Source: Chara braunii (taxonomy: Eukaryota > Streptophyta > Charophyceae > Charales > Characeae). Taken from it: a stretch of 32,110 bases of DNA. The translations under genes were made by a program, and so were the position numbers. Under the pieces are notes generated by a model, which did no database searches, was not told the DNA's origin, and saw only the letters and a list, made by a program, of their open reading frames with translations. Of this stretch, positions 1-9,529 are shown piece by piece; within the stretch, counting starts at the first letter, position 1; each line of letters begins with the position of its first letter. The DNA is taken from the NCBI GenBank assembly GCA_003427395.1, contig BFEA01000029.1:3404392-3436501 (forward strand), in the 5' to 3' direction.

Positions 1-180
1 TTTTTTTTTTTCCTGGCGATAGTGGTGCTGATAAGAGTAGTCGCCACTACCCCAGGGAGGGGCTCCATCTATTGGTGGGGAGCATCACCTGCTGGAAAAC
101 GGGTCCAGCGTCCCATATACAGATTGAATACAGAAAATCAATCAGGAAATAAGTAGGAGATTCCTGCCAGCATTGATTAC
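1..180 (-). other. LINE-A 3' tail: three potential hairpins and poly-A
   Basis: Read on the minus strand this is the 3' end of LINE-A. Hairpin a at 91-109 pairs GCTGGA with TCCAGC. Hairpin b at 62-83 pairs GCTCC with GGAGC. Hairpin c pairs 20-25 with 44-49 (TAGTGG/CCACTA), extended by CCTGG/CCAGG at 12-16 and 52-56, with a loop containing CTTATCAG on the element strand. Poly-A follows directly (1-11). The same order occurs at the 3' end of LINE-B (18485-18615). Such 3' structures are known in other LINEs as the RNA site recognised by the reverse transcriptase; that role is inferred here. Confidence 0.7.
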
Positions 181-356
181 CCTGAAACAGGTGATTGACT
201 GTGCAGGTTATCGAAATGAAACTTATGAAAATAATTGGTGCAGACAGCCTTGCCTGCTTCGAACGCCCTGAGGTCCAGGGGCTTAACTGTGCAAAGTTTT
301 TAGAGAATCAATTGGGAGAAAAGAGTCTGCTGAAGAATTGCTGGGAGTACGGCCTC

Positions 357-745
357 TTCACCCTTTTACCAGGCGCTGAGTTTTTGCTACTGACATCCAA
401 GTCTTCTCCCTGAAGGCCGCGTCACCGCACCAGACTGTGTTTCTGCTGCAGGAGCTGTTGTTTCCTGTGCCTGACAGGACTAGGGCCCGGGAAGAACCAC
501 TGGGGCCACCAGTGGTACTTTCCGGGCTTCTAGCAGAACCCTTCTTCTATCATTCCATACCAGGCGCCGAGTTTCTGCTGTTGTCGTCCAAGTTTTCTCC
601 CTGAAGGCCGACTCACCCTGTACCACCCTGTACCAGCCTGTGTTTCTGCTGCAAAAGCTTTGTTATCTGTGTATGCCAAGACTGGGGCCCGAGAAGAACC
701 TTTGGGGGGCACCAGTGGTACTTTCCGGTCTTCTCGTAGAACCCT
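357..745 (-). repeat. 191-bp tandem duplication in LINE-A 3'UTR
   Basis: Two imperfect copies lie in tandem with a period of 191 bases: the segment starting ACCAGGCGCTGAG at 368 recurs as ACCAGGCGCCGAG at 559. Both copies continue through CTTCTCCCTGAAGGCCG or a near match, a GTGTTTCTGCTGC block, an AGAAC-rich block, and CCAGTGGTACTTTCCGG. No clear counterpart is seen in the LINE-B 3'UTR, so the duplication probably arose in the LINE-A lineage. Confidence 0.8.
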
Positions 746-826
746 TTCTCTGTCACTTTTTTGATGTCTTTTTATGCTGCGCCGGATGAGGTCGGGAAGG
801 GAGGGAAGGAAGGATTAACCGACGGG

Positions 827-1780
827 TTACAGGTATGTTTCCAGGGATTGCGGGTGGGGGGGGAAAGGGTCGGGGAATTTTTCTGGAGGTCTCATAGGGA
901 TACTGGGGTCTATTGTCAGCCAATCCTTGAATCTGAGTCTGTAGTCCCTAGGCACTACCTCTCCCTGGCTGACCTCTCCCTCTCCCTCTTCATTCCAGGT
1001 CCCCGACCAGCACACCTCCACCACCCACCCTTCTCTGTCACCACCTAGCCATTCTCTGGAAAACTGTAACAAGCGTGCCCGGATATCCTTGGGGCTGTGG
1101 AGGTTAGCAAGAGATTTCTTCATTGAGTTCCACCTCTGTCAGAGTTCCAATTGGAAGTGTGTCTTGAACTGTTCCATCCTTTCCTCTCCTTCTACCTGAA
1201 CTTGGTCCATAGCTAGCGTGCATCTTTGCCACCATAGGACCCATAGGATCGTTCTACAGGATAGATGAAACATGTTGGACACGAATGTGTCATTTTGAAA
1301 GGGAGGATAATGGCCTGTTAGGATGGCACGCCAGCCCCATGGCCACACTTGCCTGGGAACCATTTGCTGCCACACCCTGTCCCACCACCTCCAAGTTAGT
1401 ATGGCTGCAGGGCATTGAAGGAATATGTGCTCAATGGTTTCTGGTTTTTTCCTGCCCGGAAAACCCAACAGACACCGAGAGCACCAGGCAAGGGCCCAGC
1501 CTTGCTGTTCTAGTTGTGTGTGGTCAATCAACCAGTTGTTGGTTGGCAGGCACCGGTGCAAAATTTTCCATTGTAGCGATGTAATTTTTGCCGGCTTGCA
1601 TTTGGTGTCGCTAAACCAGCGTATCAGGGTAAGGAGCTGTCTATTTACGTTAAGGTGCTTCTGCCATCGATCTATCACCTTGTCTTTTAGGCAGCGTTTT
1701 ACTCTGAGCATCCTACACGTCGCTTTGACTGTTAGTCTAGAAAGTGTTTTGCGCTTGGCATTTCGCATGTTGTGCCGCAC
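827..1780 (-). pseudogene. LINE-A ORF2 C-terminus: zf-RVT zinc-binding domain plus conserved tail
   Basis: One reading frame runs from 1780 to 827, broken only by a TGA at 1141-1139. The first part holds a zf-RVT domain: SLQWKILHRCLPTNNW, then C100-x2-C103 and ETIEHIFLQC with H118 and C123 (counted from the Met at 1780), the usual C2HC layout of plant L1 ORF2. Beyond the TGA the frame continues with REWLGGDREGW and RLRFKDWLTIDPSI, ending PPEKFPDPFPP before the stop. LINE-B encodes the matching AEWLGG and KLRFHDWIQVDPNI at 17.8-18.06 kb. The tail is therefore part of ORF2 and the TGA is a mutation rather than the natural end. The domain is thought to bind nucleic acid during retrotransposition. 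Confidence 0.85.
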
Positions 1781-1834
1781 ATCAGGGTTCCAGCCCCACT
1801 CCTCCGGATCCAGGGGGAGGGCCTCTAGTTTTAT

Positions 1835-2608
1835 CTATGGGTAAAAGACCCGCCTCTTCCCTCCTTCCTCCACTATCTTAACTCTATTAAGCTTATCTTT
1901 CTGGATCCATTGGAAGGGGTCCGAGTTACCGACTAAGCCTCCACTCCTGTCCAAATTGTACCATTCTACCAGCGCTTCCTCTTGTCGGGTTAGATGAACC
2001 AGGCCCACCATGTTTGCCTTGCTTTCCATGGCCACCCAATCTCCGTCCCTCAGCACCTTGCCTTTGCGGAGGATGGGCCACCACCCAATAGGGAGGGCTT
2101 CTGTTATTTCTGTCAGTGCAGCTTCGATATTATGGCAGTACCTTAAGGTTTCTCTCATCTTTTTCGGGCTCTTCCAATCCAGAGTCTCCTTGTCCCAGAG
2201 GTCTCCCACTCTCGTCATCCCGTTCTTTACACATCCTTTCCATGGGGTGTCCGAGTTGCAGAAGATCTGGCTTTCTTCATTAGTAATCCATGTGTTACCA
2301 AAGAGTGGTTGCCAAAGACTGGATAACTGAATCCCATGCCACCCGACTTATGGCATGGGGATTCTCGCTGTCTCCTTTCCACAAAAAGGCAGCCACCTTT
2401 TCTTCAAGGTCCTTAGTGCCTCTGAGCTAAGTGGCCAAAGGATCGATTTATACCAGAGTGTGGCTAGAACCACGCTGTTGATTACCACTGCCCGCCCAAA
2501 CAGTGACGTGTGTTGGTGATACCATCGTGAAAGTTTAGCAAAGGCCGGGGCTGATAACCATTCATCGTTTTGTAAGGTATTTCCCTCGGCGGACATCTTA
2601 ACCCCCAA
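1835..2608 (-). pseudogene. LINE-A ORF2 thumb/connector region
   Basis: Two open stretches in one frame (2608-2348 and 2218-1835) lie between the RT palm and the zf-RVT domain. The first contains IRVLGV just upstream, then NDEWLSAPAFAKLSRW, SLFGRAVVINSVVLATLWYKS and a leucine-rich run, the usual post-palm thumb sequence of L1 ORF2. LINE-B has matching residues at 15.9-16.1 kb. The second stretch (GDLWDKETLDWKS, then GDWVAMESK) matches IWDEVNKDWK and DWVAVRVNDF of LINE-B at 16.7-16.9 kb. The interval 2347-2219 is frameshifted or interrupted. It leads directly into the zf-RVT part. Confidence 0.75.
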
Positions 2609-3542
2609 AACCCGGATAGGGGAGTTAGGATCTGCCCAGGTAATGTGGTGCCCTTCTTGGGGACGACCCCCTTGGTGATGCAGCCACCACCCATTGTTTT
2701 CTGGCCCAAGTTAATAGTCATGTCAGAGAGGTTGCAAAATAGGGTCATGAGTCTGTATATGACCTCCATATTTTGATGAGTGGCATCTGTCATGATAGTG
2801 AGATCGTCTGCAAAAAGCGAACAGACTGGAACTGCTTCCTTGGGGATTCTAGTAATCCGGATTCTTCCTAAGTCTTTCTCATAGCGCAGGTTGATGGCTA
2901 ATGCTTCCATTATGATGATAAACAAGAAGGGGGCGATAGGGTCCCCTTGTCTGACCGAGCGTTGCAATCTTATCTCCGGAGCTAGAAACCCGTTTATGTG
3001 GATACTGGTGGTGGCGTTACAGTGCAAAATATTCACCCATCGTTGAAAATCGGGACCAAAGTTCAGTGTTTCTAAACATCTATCTAGGAAGGTCCAATCT
3101 ACATGGTCATAGGCTTTTTCAAAGTCAATGAAAACGAAAGCGGCATTAGACTTAGATTGATGGGACAGGCTTATCATTTCATTGTCGAGCATAATATTTT
3201 TCTGGATGTTCCTGTTACGCATAAATCCGGTCTGAAATGGGTGAATGATGTCATCCATTACTTCGATCATTCGATTGGCCAGAGTTTTTGATAGCATTTT
3301 GTATATCACTGTCCGCAGTGTGATGGGGCGGTAGTTTCTGATATTCATCTTGTCCCCTTTTTGTGGAGTAGTGAGAGCACTCCTTGCCCTACCAGCTCTC
3401 CTAGCTCTCCGTAGTCCCAAACTACGGCAAAAAACCTCATCAGGTCATCACTCAGGAGGGGCCACATAGCCTCCCAGAACTCCTTAGGAAAGCCATCTAG
3501 TCCCGGGTTTTTTTCCTCCTCCATTTGCATTAGGCCGTCCAA
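2482..3542 (-). pseudogene. LINE-A ORF2 reverse transcriptase fingers and palm
   Basis: The fingers start in the frame 3542-3345 (MEEEKNPGLDGFPKEFW, the K-x-PG-x-DG-x-P box) and continue after a frameshift near 3370 in the frame ending at 2482. There, numbered from 3420, are NYRPITL (29-35), QTGFMRNRNI (63-72), FIDFEKAYDHVDW (97-109, first catalytic Asp D99), VRQGDPIAPFLF (156-167) and LFADDLTI (202-209, catalytic Asp pair 205-206). The reading frame is lost again after about residue 245, where thumb sequence continues in another frame. All catalytic aspartates are intact although the gene is broken. RT copies the element RNA at the nicked target. LINE-B carries the homologue at 15.0-16.1 kb. 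Confidence 0.92.
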
Positions 3543-4193
3543 ATTTTCTCTTTGGAGATTCGTCGATCCAAATGGTCCTTCTGGAATGGAGAAAGGCGTC
3601 AGACTCCTTCCAAGGGACGTAGGAAATCGTCCAATTTACTTAGACGTTCTGCATCATGTTGCTGGGCAATGTGGGAGGAGAAGAGGTGATCTGGCTATTT
3701 TCACGCAATGTGTTGTGGTAATAGCCAAATCATTCGTCTCTGGGTCTAAAAAGGCTTCGATGGATGTGTGGTGGACTCTCACTGAAGCTAGGCTAAAGAA
3801 GTGGGGATCCATGGTGCCATCAGTATTCCATTTGGTTAACTTACCTCGAATTCTAATTCCTTGCCATCTGTATAGTGCTAATTGGAGAAGTTGGTCTTGT
3901 AAAGATTGAATATCCTTAATATGTTCATGAGAGTTATCCTGATTCATCAGGTTGTGGAGTCTTCTGTGAGTGTCCATTTCGTGAGCGTGACGCCTGTTTG
4001 CCGCCAACTTCGAGTATCCTTTACATTTCTTGGCTAGGAAAAAGAGCCCATTGGCGAACCAATTCACCTCTGAGTCAAAGAGGTTTTTCTGATTTCTCCA
4101 GAATTGCCAGGTCTCTTGGATGTATGTGCGAAAGGATTTTTCCTTAAGAAGAGAAGTGCTGAGTTTATAGTAACCGGGGCCCTGGTCTGGCTA
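3543..4193 (-). pseudogene. LINE-A ORF2 linker between endonuclease and RT
   Basis: Frame 4067-3654 encodes a basic, helical-looking segment (NWFANGLFFLAKKCKGYSK, later RWQGIRIRGKLTK) with clear matches to LINE-B at 14.25-14.78 kb (WFNNGLAFIARKCNEFSK, RWQGVLIRGKLTM). It is in frame with the endonuclease, separated from it by a single TAG at 4193-4191 placed just before PDQGPGYYKLS. The stretch 3653-3543 has lost frame before the RT fingers. This region joins the endonuclease to the RT in L1 ORF2 proteins and has no enzymatic motif of its own. Confidence 0.75.
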
Positions 4194-5044
4194 TTTCCGG
4201 AAGGAGAATATAGCCCCACATGCACAGTGGTCTAAGCTAGGGTGGGGGCTCAGTAGGAGAATAGTGGAGAGTCGTAACGCGTTTTGAATCTCTTGTGAAT
4301 GCAGAATCAGATCCATTCGTGATCTCGAATGTCTCGACTGTTCATTCGTACGATGACTGGTATAGGATTTTGCAGTTGGGTGTAATAGGCGAAAAGCATC
4401 AACCAGGCTAAGGGCTTCACACAGATCCACTAATGATTTTTCGTCCTTTTCTACGTAGCCTGGGCAAGGGTTGTGGAAGCTCCATCTATCCATCCCTCTA
4501 TCTGGTGCAACATTAAAATCGCCCGCTATTATCAGTGGAACCCCTTGAGGGGCTAGGGTCTGGAGGTGGGTGAAGAAGGATGCCATTTCTGTTGCGGTAT
4601 TAGGGGCGTAAATACATAGAATGCAGATGAGTTCTAATTCCAACATGCCGAGGATCGACACCCATCTTGCTTGCTCCTCGTCGGCTACCCAGTTTACCAC
4701 CTCTATTCGGGACTCATGCGGGATCCAGATTGCCACACCCGCCGATCCCTGTGATTTGGCATGTGCCCTGTAGGCCTGGTGGGGATCGCTTTATGGGTCC
4801 GATGGTGATCAGGTTTGTCCAATAGATGAGTTTCTTGGATGCATATGACATCTGGCCACGTCCTACCCCCAACCCCTTTCAACTGATCCCATATCGCTTG
4901 CCTTTTCGAAGGATTGAAGAAGGCAAGGCCGTTTACATTAACGGTCCTCAAGTCGAGATCTGCGTTTCTAAGACAATGTTTCACTTGTGGGTTTCTGCAG
5001 TACACTATGTTTATTTCATCCATTGCAACTACCCCTTCCTATTT
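4191..5044 (-). pseudogene. LINE-A ORF2 apurinic-type (EEP) endonuclease
   Basis: This is the N-terminal domain of ORF2, which nicks target DNA to prime reverse transcription. The upstream frame (5023-4703) carries NVNGL and ICIQETHL with the catalytic Glu. A frameshift near 4730 moves into the frame ending at 4191, which carries (from 4736) CIYAPN, IIAGDFNVAPD (D73, N75), SRSRMDLIL (D142) and PSLDH (D169-H170). All the usual catalytic positions of the exonuclease-endonuclease-phosphatase fold are present. A Met at 5023 (MDEINIVYCRN) is a possible ORF2 start, about 20 bases past the end of the ORF1 tail. Apart from the frameshift the domain is complete. Confidence 0.9.
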
Positions 5045-5520
5045 TAGACCCGAACCCATGGTTTGGTGGACCAATCGGTCGTGCATAGTAGCCCGTACCG
5101 GAGGATCTTTGATAGACAGGTGAAAAGGTCTTCTTCTGTCAAGAAGGAGTTGGATTTCACCTGTTGGAGGGAAAGCTCCATCAGGGATCCATGATTGAAC
5201 CATTGGAGATTCGGATCTTTGTCCTCTTTGAAGAGGACGTACAGATCTGTAGTGGCGACTCTTATCAACCCATCAAACTGGGGAAGGGTCGCAAGGACTC
5301 CTTCTGAATAATGCTGACTTAGGAAGGAGTCTACTTTTTTCTGAAAATCATTGTCCCACAGACCAGGGAGGGACCAAATGTTATAGTAACCCCATCCTGG
5401 TAGAGTGAACCCCCCGAGGGTTGGAGAGAGTCCTATCTCCATCCTGTCATCGGCCCGTCTCAAGGGAATAACCGCCACTCCTTCCTTCTTTAGGAGGTTC
5501 TTCTCATACTGACCTACCAC
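5044..5520 (-). pseudogene. LINE-A ORF1 tail domain (unrecognised)
   Basis: An open stretch of about 158 codons runs from the end of the duplicated-module region to just before ORF2. It includes EGVAVIPLRR, LGGFTLPGWGYYNIWSLPG, LLSQ/LSQHYSEG-like and DGLIRVATTDLYVLF segments. LINE-B encodes a related run at 12.18-12.62 kb (GVPLIPVRKKKG, LKGWSSFQNYDIEG), where it is fused in frame to the preceding module. The frame break at 5514-5520 in LINE-A is therefore probably a mutation, not a separate gene with its own start. I do not recognise the domain. Its aromatic, beta-like pattern gives no safe function. Confidence 0.6.
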
Positions 5521-6751
5521 TGCACCACCATGTGTCTGAGTTTTTTGTGTTGTGAATGACCAGAGTGCAGGTCTGTTTGTTTATCCTCCTGGTTCTCTTG
5601 AGGGGGCTGGAACTGCTGAGCGACCAGATGGCCAATCCGCTGGAAAATTTCACGCCAAGTAATGTGCGGAGGGGGGCCTTCCTCTAGGGCCTTTCTCAAG
5701 GTCGGGCTTCTATTTAAGAGAGTGAAGAGTTGAGCAAAGGAGCAATCCCAAAAATCCTTTGAGGCCCCGGGGTGTTGGGCTTGAAAGCCGTCTATTAGCC
5801 AGTCTGCTATGGTTCTGAGCTTCCGTTCAGTATCCATTTCCGCTGGGGGGGCGTCTGTATCAGTGTGGTGGTCAATATCCATAGCTACAACATCCGAGGG
5901 AGGGGGGAGGGGAACTGAGGGTACCTCAATTTCCATCGGTTGTGGGCCGAATGCACTGTGGAGGTAATCTTCCTTAACGGAGGTCTGTTCTTTCTCCTTT
6001 GCTTGTTCCTTCACGGACTCTTGCGTCTGTTTCTCCCCTTCAGGCGGGTCTTCCTTTGAATGGATCCTTAACGGGGGTGCCTGAAAGTGGGCAGCGGATA
6101 TTTTATACATTTTCTGAAGAATCTCCATCCAGTGAGATTGGGTGGGTGGGCCATGCTCCATGATATGCCTTACGCTTGCACTGTTCTCTAGAGCCTCCTT
6201 TAGTTGTGCCTGAGCCCTGGGCCAAAATTCAGGTGGGGTCTCTATGTACTGCGATCGTAGTCCCACCACGATCCATTCAACGACTTCCGGAGTGGATGGG
6301 CCTGTCCTCTGTCCAGGGGTGAAGACTATCTGATTATCCTCCCCTTCCCCATTCCATTCCAATACGTTCGCATACGGGTCGGCCAAATTTGTTGGGTCCT
6401 TCCCAGATTGTCTGTGGATGTCTGATTGTGCGACATTTTCCGTTTCATCCGGGTGGGGCAATCAGGGTGGGGCAGTTGAGGGTTTCCGCTGTCCTGGTGT
6501 TCACTTCCTTTCAGACCTTCCGGCTCTGTTATCTTTTCTACTGCCTCATCCTCCTCCCCTGTCGCTTCAGCGGCCAACATGGCAAATCTGTTTACCTCCG
6601 TCTTCGTATTCTTCTCAGCCTCCCTGGGGAGCTTTTTCCTTTTGGCCTCACTTTTCCTTTTGGGATCTCCACTTGGCTGCTGATGCTTCCCCTGGACTTT
6701 CTGGTAGGCCTCCGGGTCCGGGCCGGTTTGTTTTCCTTTTGACTTGTTTTG
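5514..6751 (-). pseudogene. LINE-A ORF1 middle: Lys/Glu-rich linker and duplicated module
   Basis: The frame 6461-5514 (315 codons) contains the same ~70-residue module twice. Copy 1 is at residues 58-128 (6290-6078), copy 2 at 213-286 (5825-5604). Shared features are a W near the start (VEWIVVGL / ADWLIDGF), then FW, a run with S-x-x-(V/L)-R, GPP, and W-x-E-I. Between them lies a Gln/Glu/Lys-rich spacer and an acidic proline block (FGPQPMEIEVPSVPLPPP). LINE-B has a single copy at 11616-11840 preceded by the matching FGPAPMDVEP block. Upstream, 6751-6462 is a basic linker whose frame is scrambled. The module is not one I recognise; it may act in ORF1 multimerisation, which is inference. Confidence 0.7.
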
Positions 6752-8017
6752 TTATTCCCCTGCCCCTACTCCCTGTGGCGTGACAGCCGCCCCCTGCGGG
6801 AGTAAGTGAGATTCCACCGTTTTCGGGGGGGTCCAAGCCGGTGGGGGCTTGGAGTTTAGAATGGGTTCCCCTGCTCTATCCCATATCCATCCAATGACCT
6901 CTCCATCCTTATCGTTTTTGTCCACAAACACCCACCCTTCATGACCTGGGGCCAATGTACGCCAATGTGTACTCCTGAAAGGATCTTGAATCAGACGCCC
7001 CGTGGCCCTGGTGTGATTTATCAGGTGGTGTGAGCACACAAGGTCAGTGTACAGGTGTCCATAGGCCTGGCACTTGAAGCACCAAGGCCTCAGCTTATGG
7101 GTCGTGTGGATTTTGTAATCCTTTTCCCCTACCCGGAATGGGATGATATCGTCAACTGAAAAGGGTTGTCTCTCCCCGAAATCCTGAACAAATGCTGCCT
7201 GGATTTCAATAGGGATGTGTCGAAATTCTACCCAGAAGTTTTCCGTCATCATTTTCTCTCTTCTCTCCACTGGGCGCTGTGGTTTTAGGGGGGGCCACGG
7301 ATAAATACGTACCTCAGAACGCTCGCAGCGAATGGATTTCCAGATGTCCATTCTCTATTCGTCTGCTTCATATTTGCAGATGACTGTTACTGTGGTTGTC
7401 GAAATTGGTTGGAGGAGGAAGAGATATTGTGCTTCCTCCATGTTACCTCTAAGCGATGCTAACCTTTTCCGTATCCATCCGACCTTGTCGTTCGTAGATT
7501 TGAAGGAAGCATCGTCGTAAAAGACCCAGTTGCTGGCGTGTCTGAGGTACAGATCGTTCCTATCCCTGACCTTGTCAACCGGAAGGGACTTAACCAGCGA
7601 AGATTTCCCTTTCGAATTGATGATCCTGGGCTCAGACGGAGTCAGTAGTTTGGACATGAAGAAAGCACTCGCGGACGAGAGGTTATCTAATGGGATCTTT
7701 CATTCCTTTCCGTCGCCATCCTCTGCTTTTCTTTGTACTGCTATACTTTGGCCCTTGTTGGATTTGTTTAATCGGGCCGCCCATGTAGGGGGGGGCGGGG
7801 AACAGTGGGAGGAGAGGGTAGATGATTGAGGATCGTCAGTTGCTGATCTCTGTTGGCCTTGTGGAATGACCCCCTCTGTCGGCTTTTGGAGCTCACCTAC
7901 AGCTAATTTCTTCTCCGCACATTGTTTCATGGCGCCATGATACAGCAGGGTAGAGTCAAGCGTCTTATGAGCTCGTTGGTGCTTGTGACCTGCTTTAGGC
8001 CCCTTGCTGATTGCCAT
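6752..8017 (-). pseudogene. LINE-A ORF1 N-terminal half: DUF4283-like region and CCHC zinc knuckle
   Basis: One frame runs from a Met at 8017 to a stop at 6752, interrupted by TGA at 7702-7700 and TAG at 7357-7355. The N-terminus has LLYHGAMKQCAEKKL, matched in LINE-B by LLFRGAMRQAALKLL. The middle resembles the DUF4283 region of plant L1 ORF1 (RIYPWPPLKP, later FWVEFRHIPIEIQ). It is followed by a zinc knuckle, C-x2-C-x4-H-x6-C (CFKCQAYGHLYTDLVC, 7081-7034). In L1 elements ORF1 is the RNA-binding protein that coats the transcript. The start at 8017 is chosen because it precedes the motif conserved with LINE-B and follows the GC-rich leader. Confidence 0.82.
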
Positions 8018-8560
8018 GGTGGGGGACTATGCGGATTTAAGGATCGCTTAGCACCGGGCCACTGTCAGTCGGAACACGGGGGGATAGCCGGAGTCAGAAT
8101 CGATAACCAGAGTCAGACTCGATACTGGGGGGGCGGGGGAGGGGGGCGGGGGAGGGGGGCGGGAAGTGAAGGAGCGGGACAGGACCGGGATGGGGGGGAC
8201 GGGGGGGCGGTGGGTGGGGTATGTAGTCCACCGGCGGGGTCTGATGGTGCGGTCGGGATCGGGGTGATCAATGCTACGACCGGGGAAGATTGGGATCTGG
8301 ATCAAGGGACGCGACCGGGGGAGGACGGGGGATGAAGTCGATGGGCGGGATAAAAGGATGCGACCAGGATCAGGGGAAGGGATTGGGGAGATCAAGAATA
8401 CGATCCGGGAAGATGGGGGGGGCTGTAGTCGGCGGGGGGCTGAAGTCGACGGAGGAGGAGAGCTCAAGAGGGAGGAGGGCTCAGGGGGGGTGATCGGGGA
8501 TAGTCGGGGCCGAGATCAAGAGTGCAGGGGAAAGGGCGGAGCTTGCAGTCGGGATAACTT
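8018..8560 (-). promoter_or_regulatory. LINE-A 5' leader, extremely G-rich on the plus strand
   Basis: This stretch lies upstream of ORF1 and has no coding motif. The plus strand is packed with G runs (8127-8163 is almost only G with single C or A interruptions) and with short repeats around GATC, GACCGGGG and GAAGTCGA. On the element strand it is C-rich. It occupies the position of the internal Pol II promoter/5'UTR of an L1 element; promoter activity is inferred from position only. Its outer end is not defined. Confidence 0.5.
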
Positions 8561-8734
8561 TTCGAAAATCGTTTTTTTTGGAAAACTCGAATACAACACA
8601 TATGCGTTATGTTCGTGGGAAGACGGTAGGCCTGGGAACCACAAAACCGGTAGTTCGAGCCTCGGCACGGCTCCGCAAACCGGTCGGCCGAGACCCGGAC
8701 TCGATAGCTGGGCCAAGTACTGGTGGTTCAACGA

Positions 8735-8860
8735 GGTGAGATAAGAGCGCCCTCCAGGTCCCAGTGTTGAAGGCTCCATCTATTGGTGAGGAGCAACACT
8801 GAAACCATACATACTGCGCCACCTCTGCACCGTTGCAGTATGAGCACACAAAAATGCGAC
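8735..8860 (-). repeat. Fragment resembling the LINE 3' tail
   Basis: The LINE-tail hairpin b recurs here: GCTCC at 8773-8777 and GGAGC at 8790-8794, with the same loop (ATCTATTGGTGA on the plus strand). GATAAGAG at 8741 matches the loop region of the terminal hairpin of LINE-A. There is no poly-A, so this is probably an old fragment of a related minus-strand element that has lost its end. Confidence 0.55.
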
Positions 8861-8896
8861 AGTGTTCAGAAGTCGAACCACACCGGTAGTGTCAAC

Positions 8897-9075
8897 CCTG
8901 AGCAGTTGCAATACGAATGCATGCTCTCCCCACAGGGTATCATTCGAGACCCTCCTACAGGGTAGTCTAAGAGCCCTTTGCACCGAACCACATACACACC
9001 CTCATCACAGGGCAACATTCAATACACTCCTAGCGTGTAACCATCTGGTCTGGGTATGATCTCCGGGTTGTTATC
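8897..9075. repeat. Dispersed repeat R, copy 1
   Basis: The segment starting CCTGAGCAGTTGCAATAC and continuing through CTCTCCCCACAGGG, GAGACCCTCCTAC and GGTATGATCTCCGGGTT is similar to 18737-18905 (CCCTGAGCAGTTTTAATA, TTCTCCCCACACGACA, GAGCCCTTCTAGAG, GGTATGATCTCTTGG) and, over a shorter length, to 19291-19345. It has no coding potential. Confidence 0.6.
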
Positions 9076-9175
9076 ACGCTGAAGCATTATTTTTTGTACC
9101 AACGTTTTTTTTGGATCTACGCTGCAACTTGCAAGGAATGGAACGAGCGATGGCAGGCTAAACGACCAGTACTTC

Positions 9176-9393
9176 GCCCAGCTTCAGAAACGAAATATGG
9201 GGCCCAGCTTGAAAAACAAATATGGGGCTCCTATACGGCCCCAACTTTCGGGGGTTCGGGTACCTGACCACAATGGCTGGTGGCGCAAGCCAAAATGAGG
9301 CGACGCTGGTTCCTTTTTTCGGGCGTGAAGGGCATTTTCAGGTTGGGCTTCAATAGCTGGGCCAGCTTGAAAAAGAAATATGTGGCTCGTATA
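9176..9393 (-). repeat. Repeat S: host repeat into which LINE-B inserted, with a complete paralogous copy
   Basis: Copy S1 at 9200-9310 runs CCCAGCTTGAAAAACAAATA, then ACTTTCGGGGGTTCGGGTACC, then GGCTGGTGGCGCAAGCC and AAAATGAGGC (plus strand). A second copy starts at 9361 (GCCAGCTTGAAAAAGAAATA), is cut at 9409 by LINE-B, and resumes after its poly-A at 18616 (GGTTAGGGTACCAGACC, GGATGGTGGTGCC, AAAATGAGGC). A short 27-bp duplication of the CCCAGCTT unit lies at 9178-9229. On the minus strand this may be the body of a tRNA-headed retroposon whose head is near 19168-19214. Confidence 0.65.
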
Positions 9394-9409
9394 GGGACGC
9401 AACTATCAG
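9394..9409. repeat. Target-site duplication of LINE-B, left copy
   Basis: GGGACGCAACTATCAG here matches GGGCTGCAACTATCAG at 18616-18631, directly after the LINE-B poly-A: 14 of 16 bases agree. Length and placement are those expected of L1 target-primed integration, and the two mismatches fit an old insertion. Confidence 0.85.
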
Positions 9410-9529
9410 GGGGAAGTTAAGCCGTTGAAACGGAAGCTCGATGGACCCAAGAAAGAAAAGGGGGAACGACAAGGAAGGAGAAGGTAAAACGAGAGAGTTC
9501 AACAGGGGGGAGTGAGGAGAAATAACATG

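Larger units (their letters stand above)
1..8560 (-). mobile_element. LINE-A: near full-length, decayed L1-type non-LTR retrotransposon
   Basis: The element reads from about 8.5 kb down to the poly-T at 1-11, which is its 3' poly-A tail and is cut by the window edge. In order on the minus strand: GC-rich 5' leader (8018-~8560), ORF1 (8017-5044, N-terminal motif, DUF4283-like region, zinc knuckle, duplicated module, tail domain), ORF2 (5023-827, APE-type endonuclease, linker, reverse transcriptase, zf-RVT, C-terminal tail), then an ~800-bp 3'UTR. This order is that of plant L1 elements. At least three in-frame stops and several frameshifts make it non-autonomous. The 5' boundary is approximate: the far flank lies outside the window, so no target-site duplication can be sought. 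LINE-B at 9410-18615 is a diverged relative in the opposite orientation. Confidence 0.9.

Noticed and set aside
8630-8700. B-box-like GTTCGAGCC and GC-rich stems suggesting a tRNA or SINE head
   Set aside because: No A box at the right distance and no cloverleaf could be drawn.
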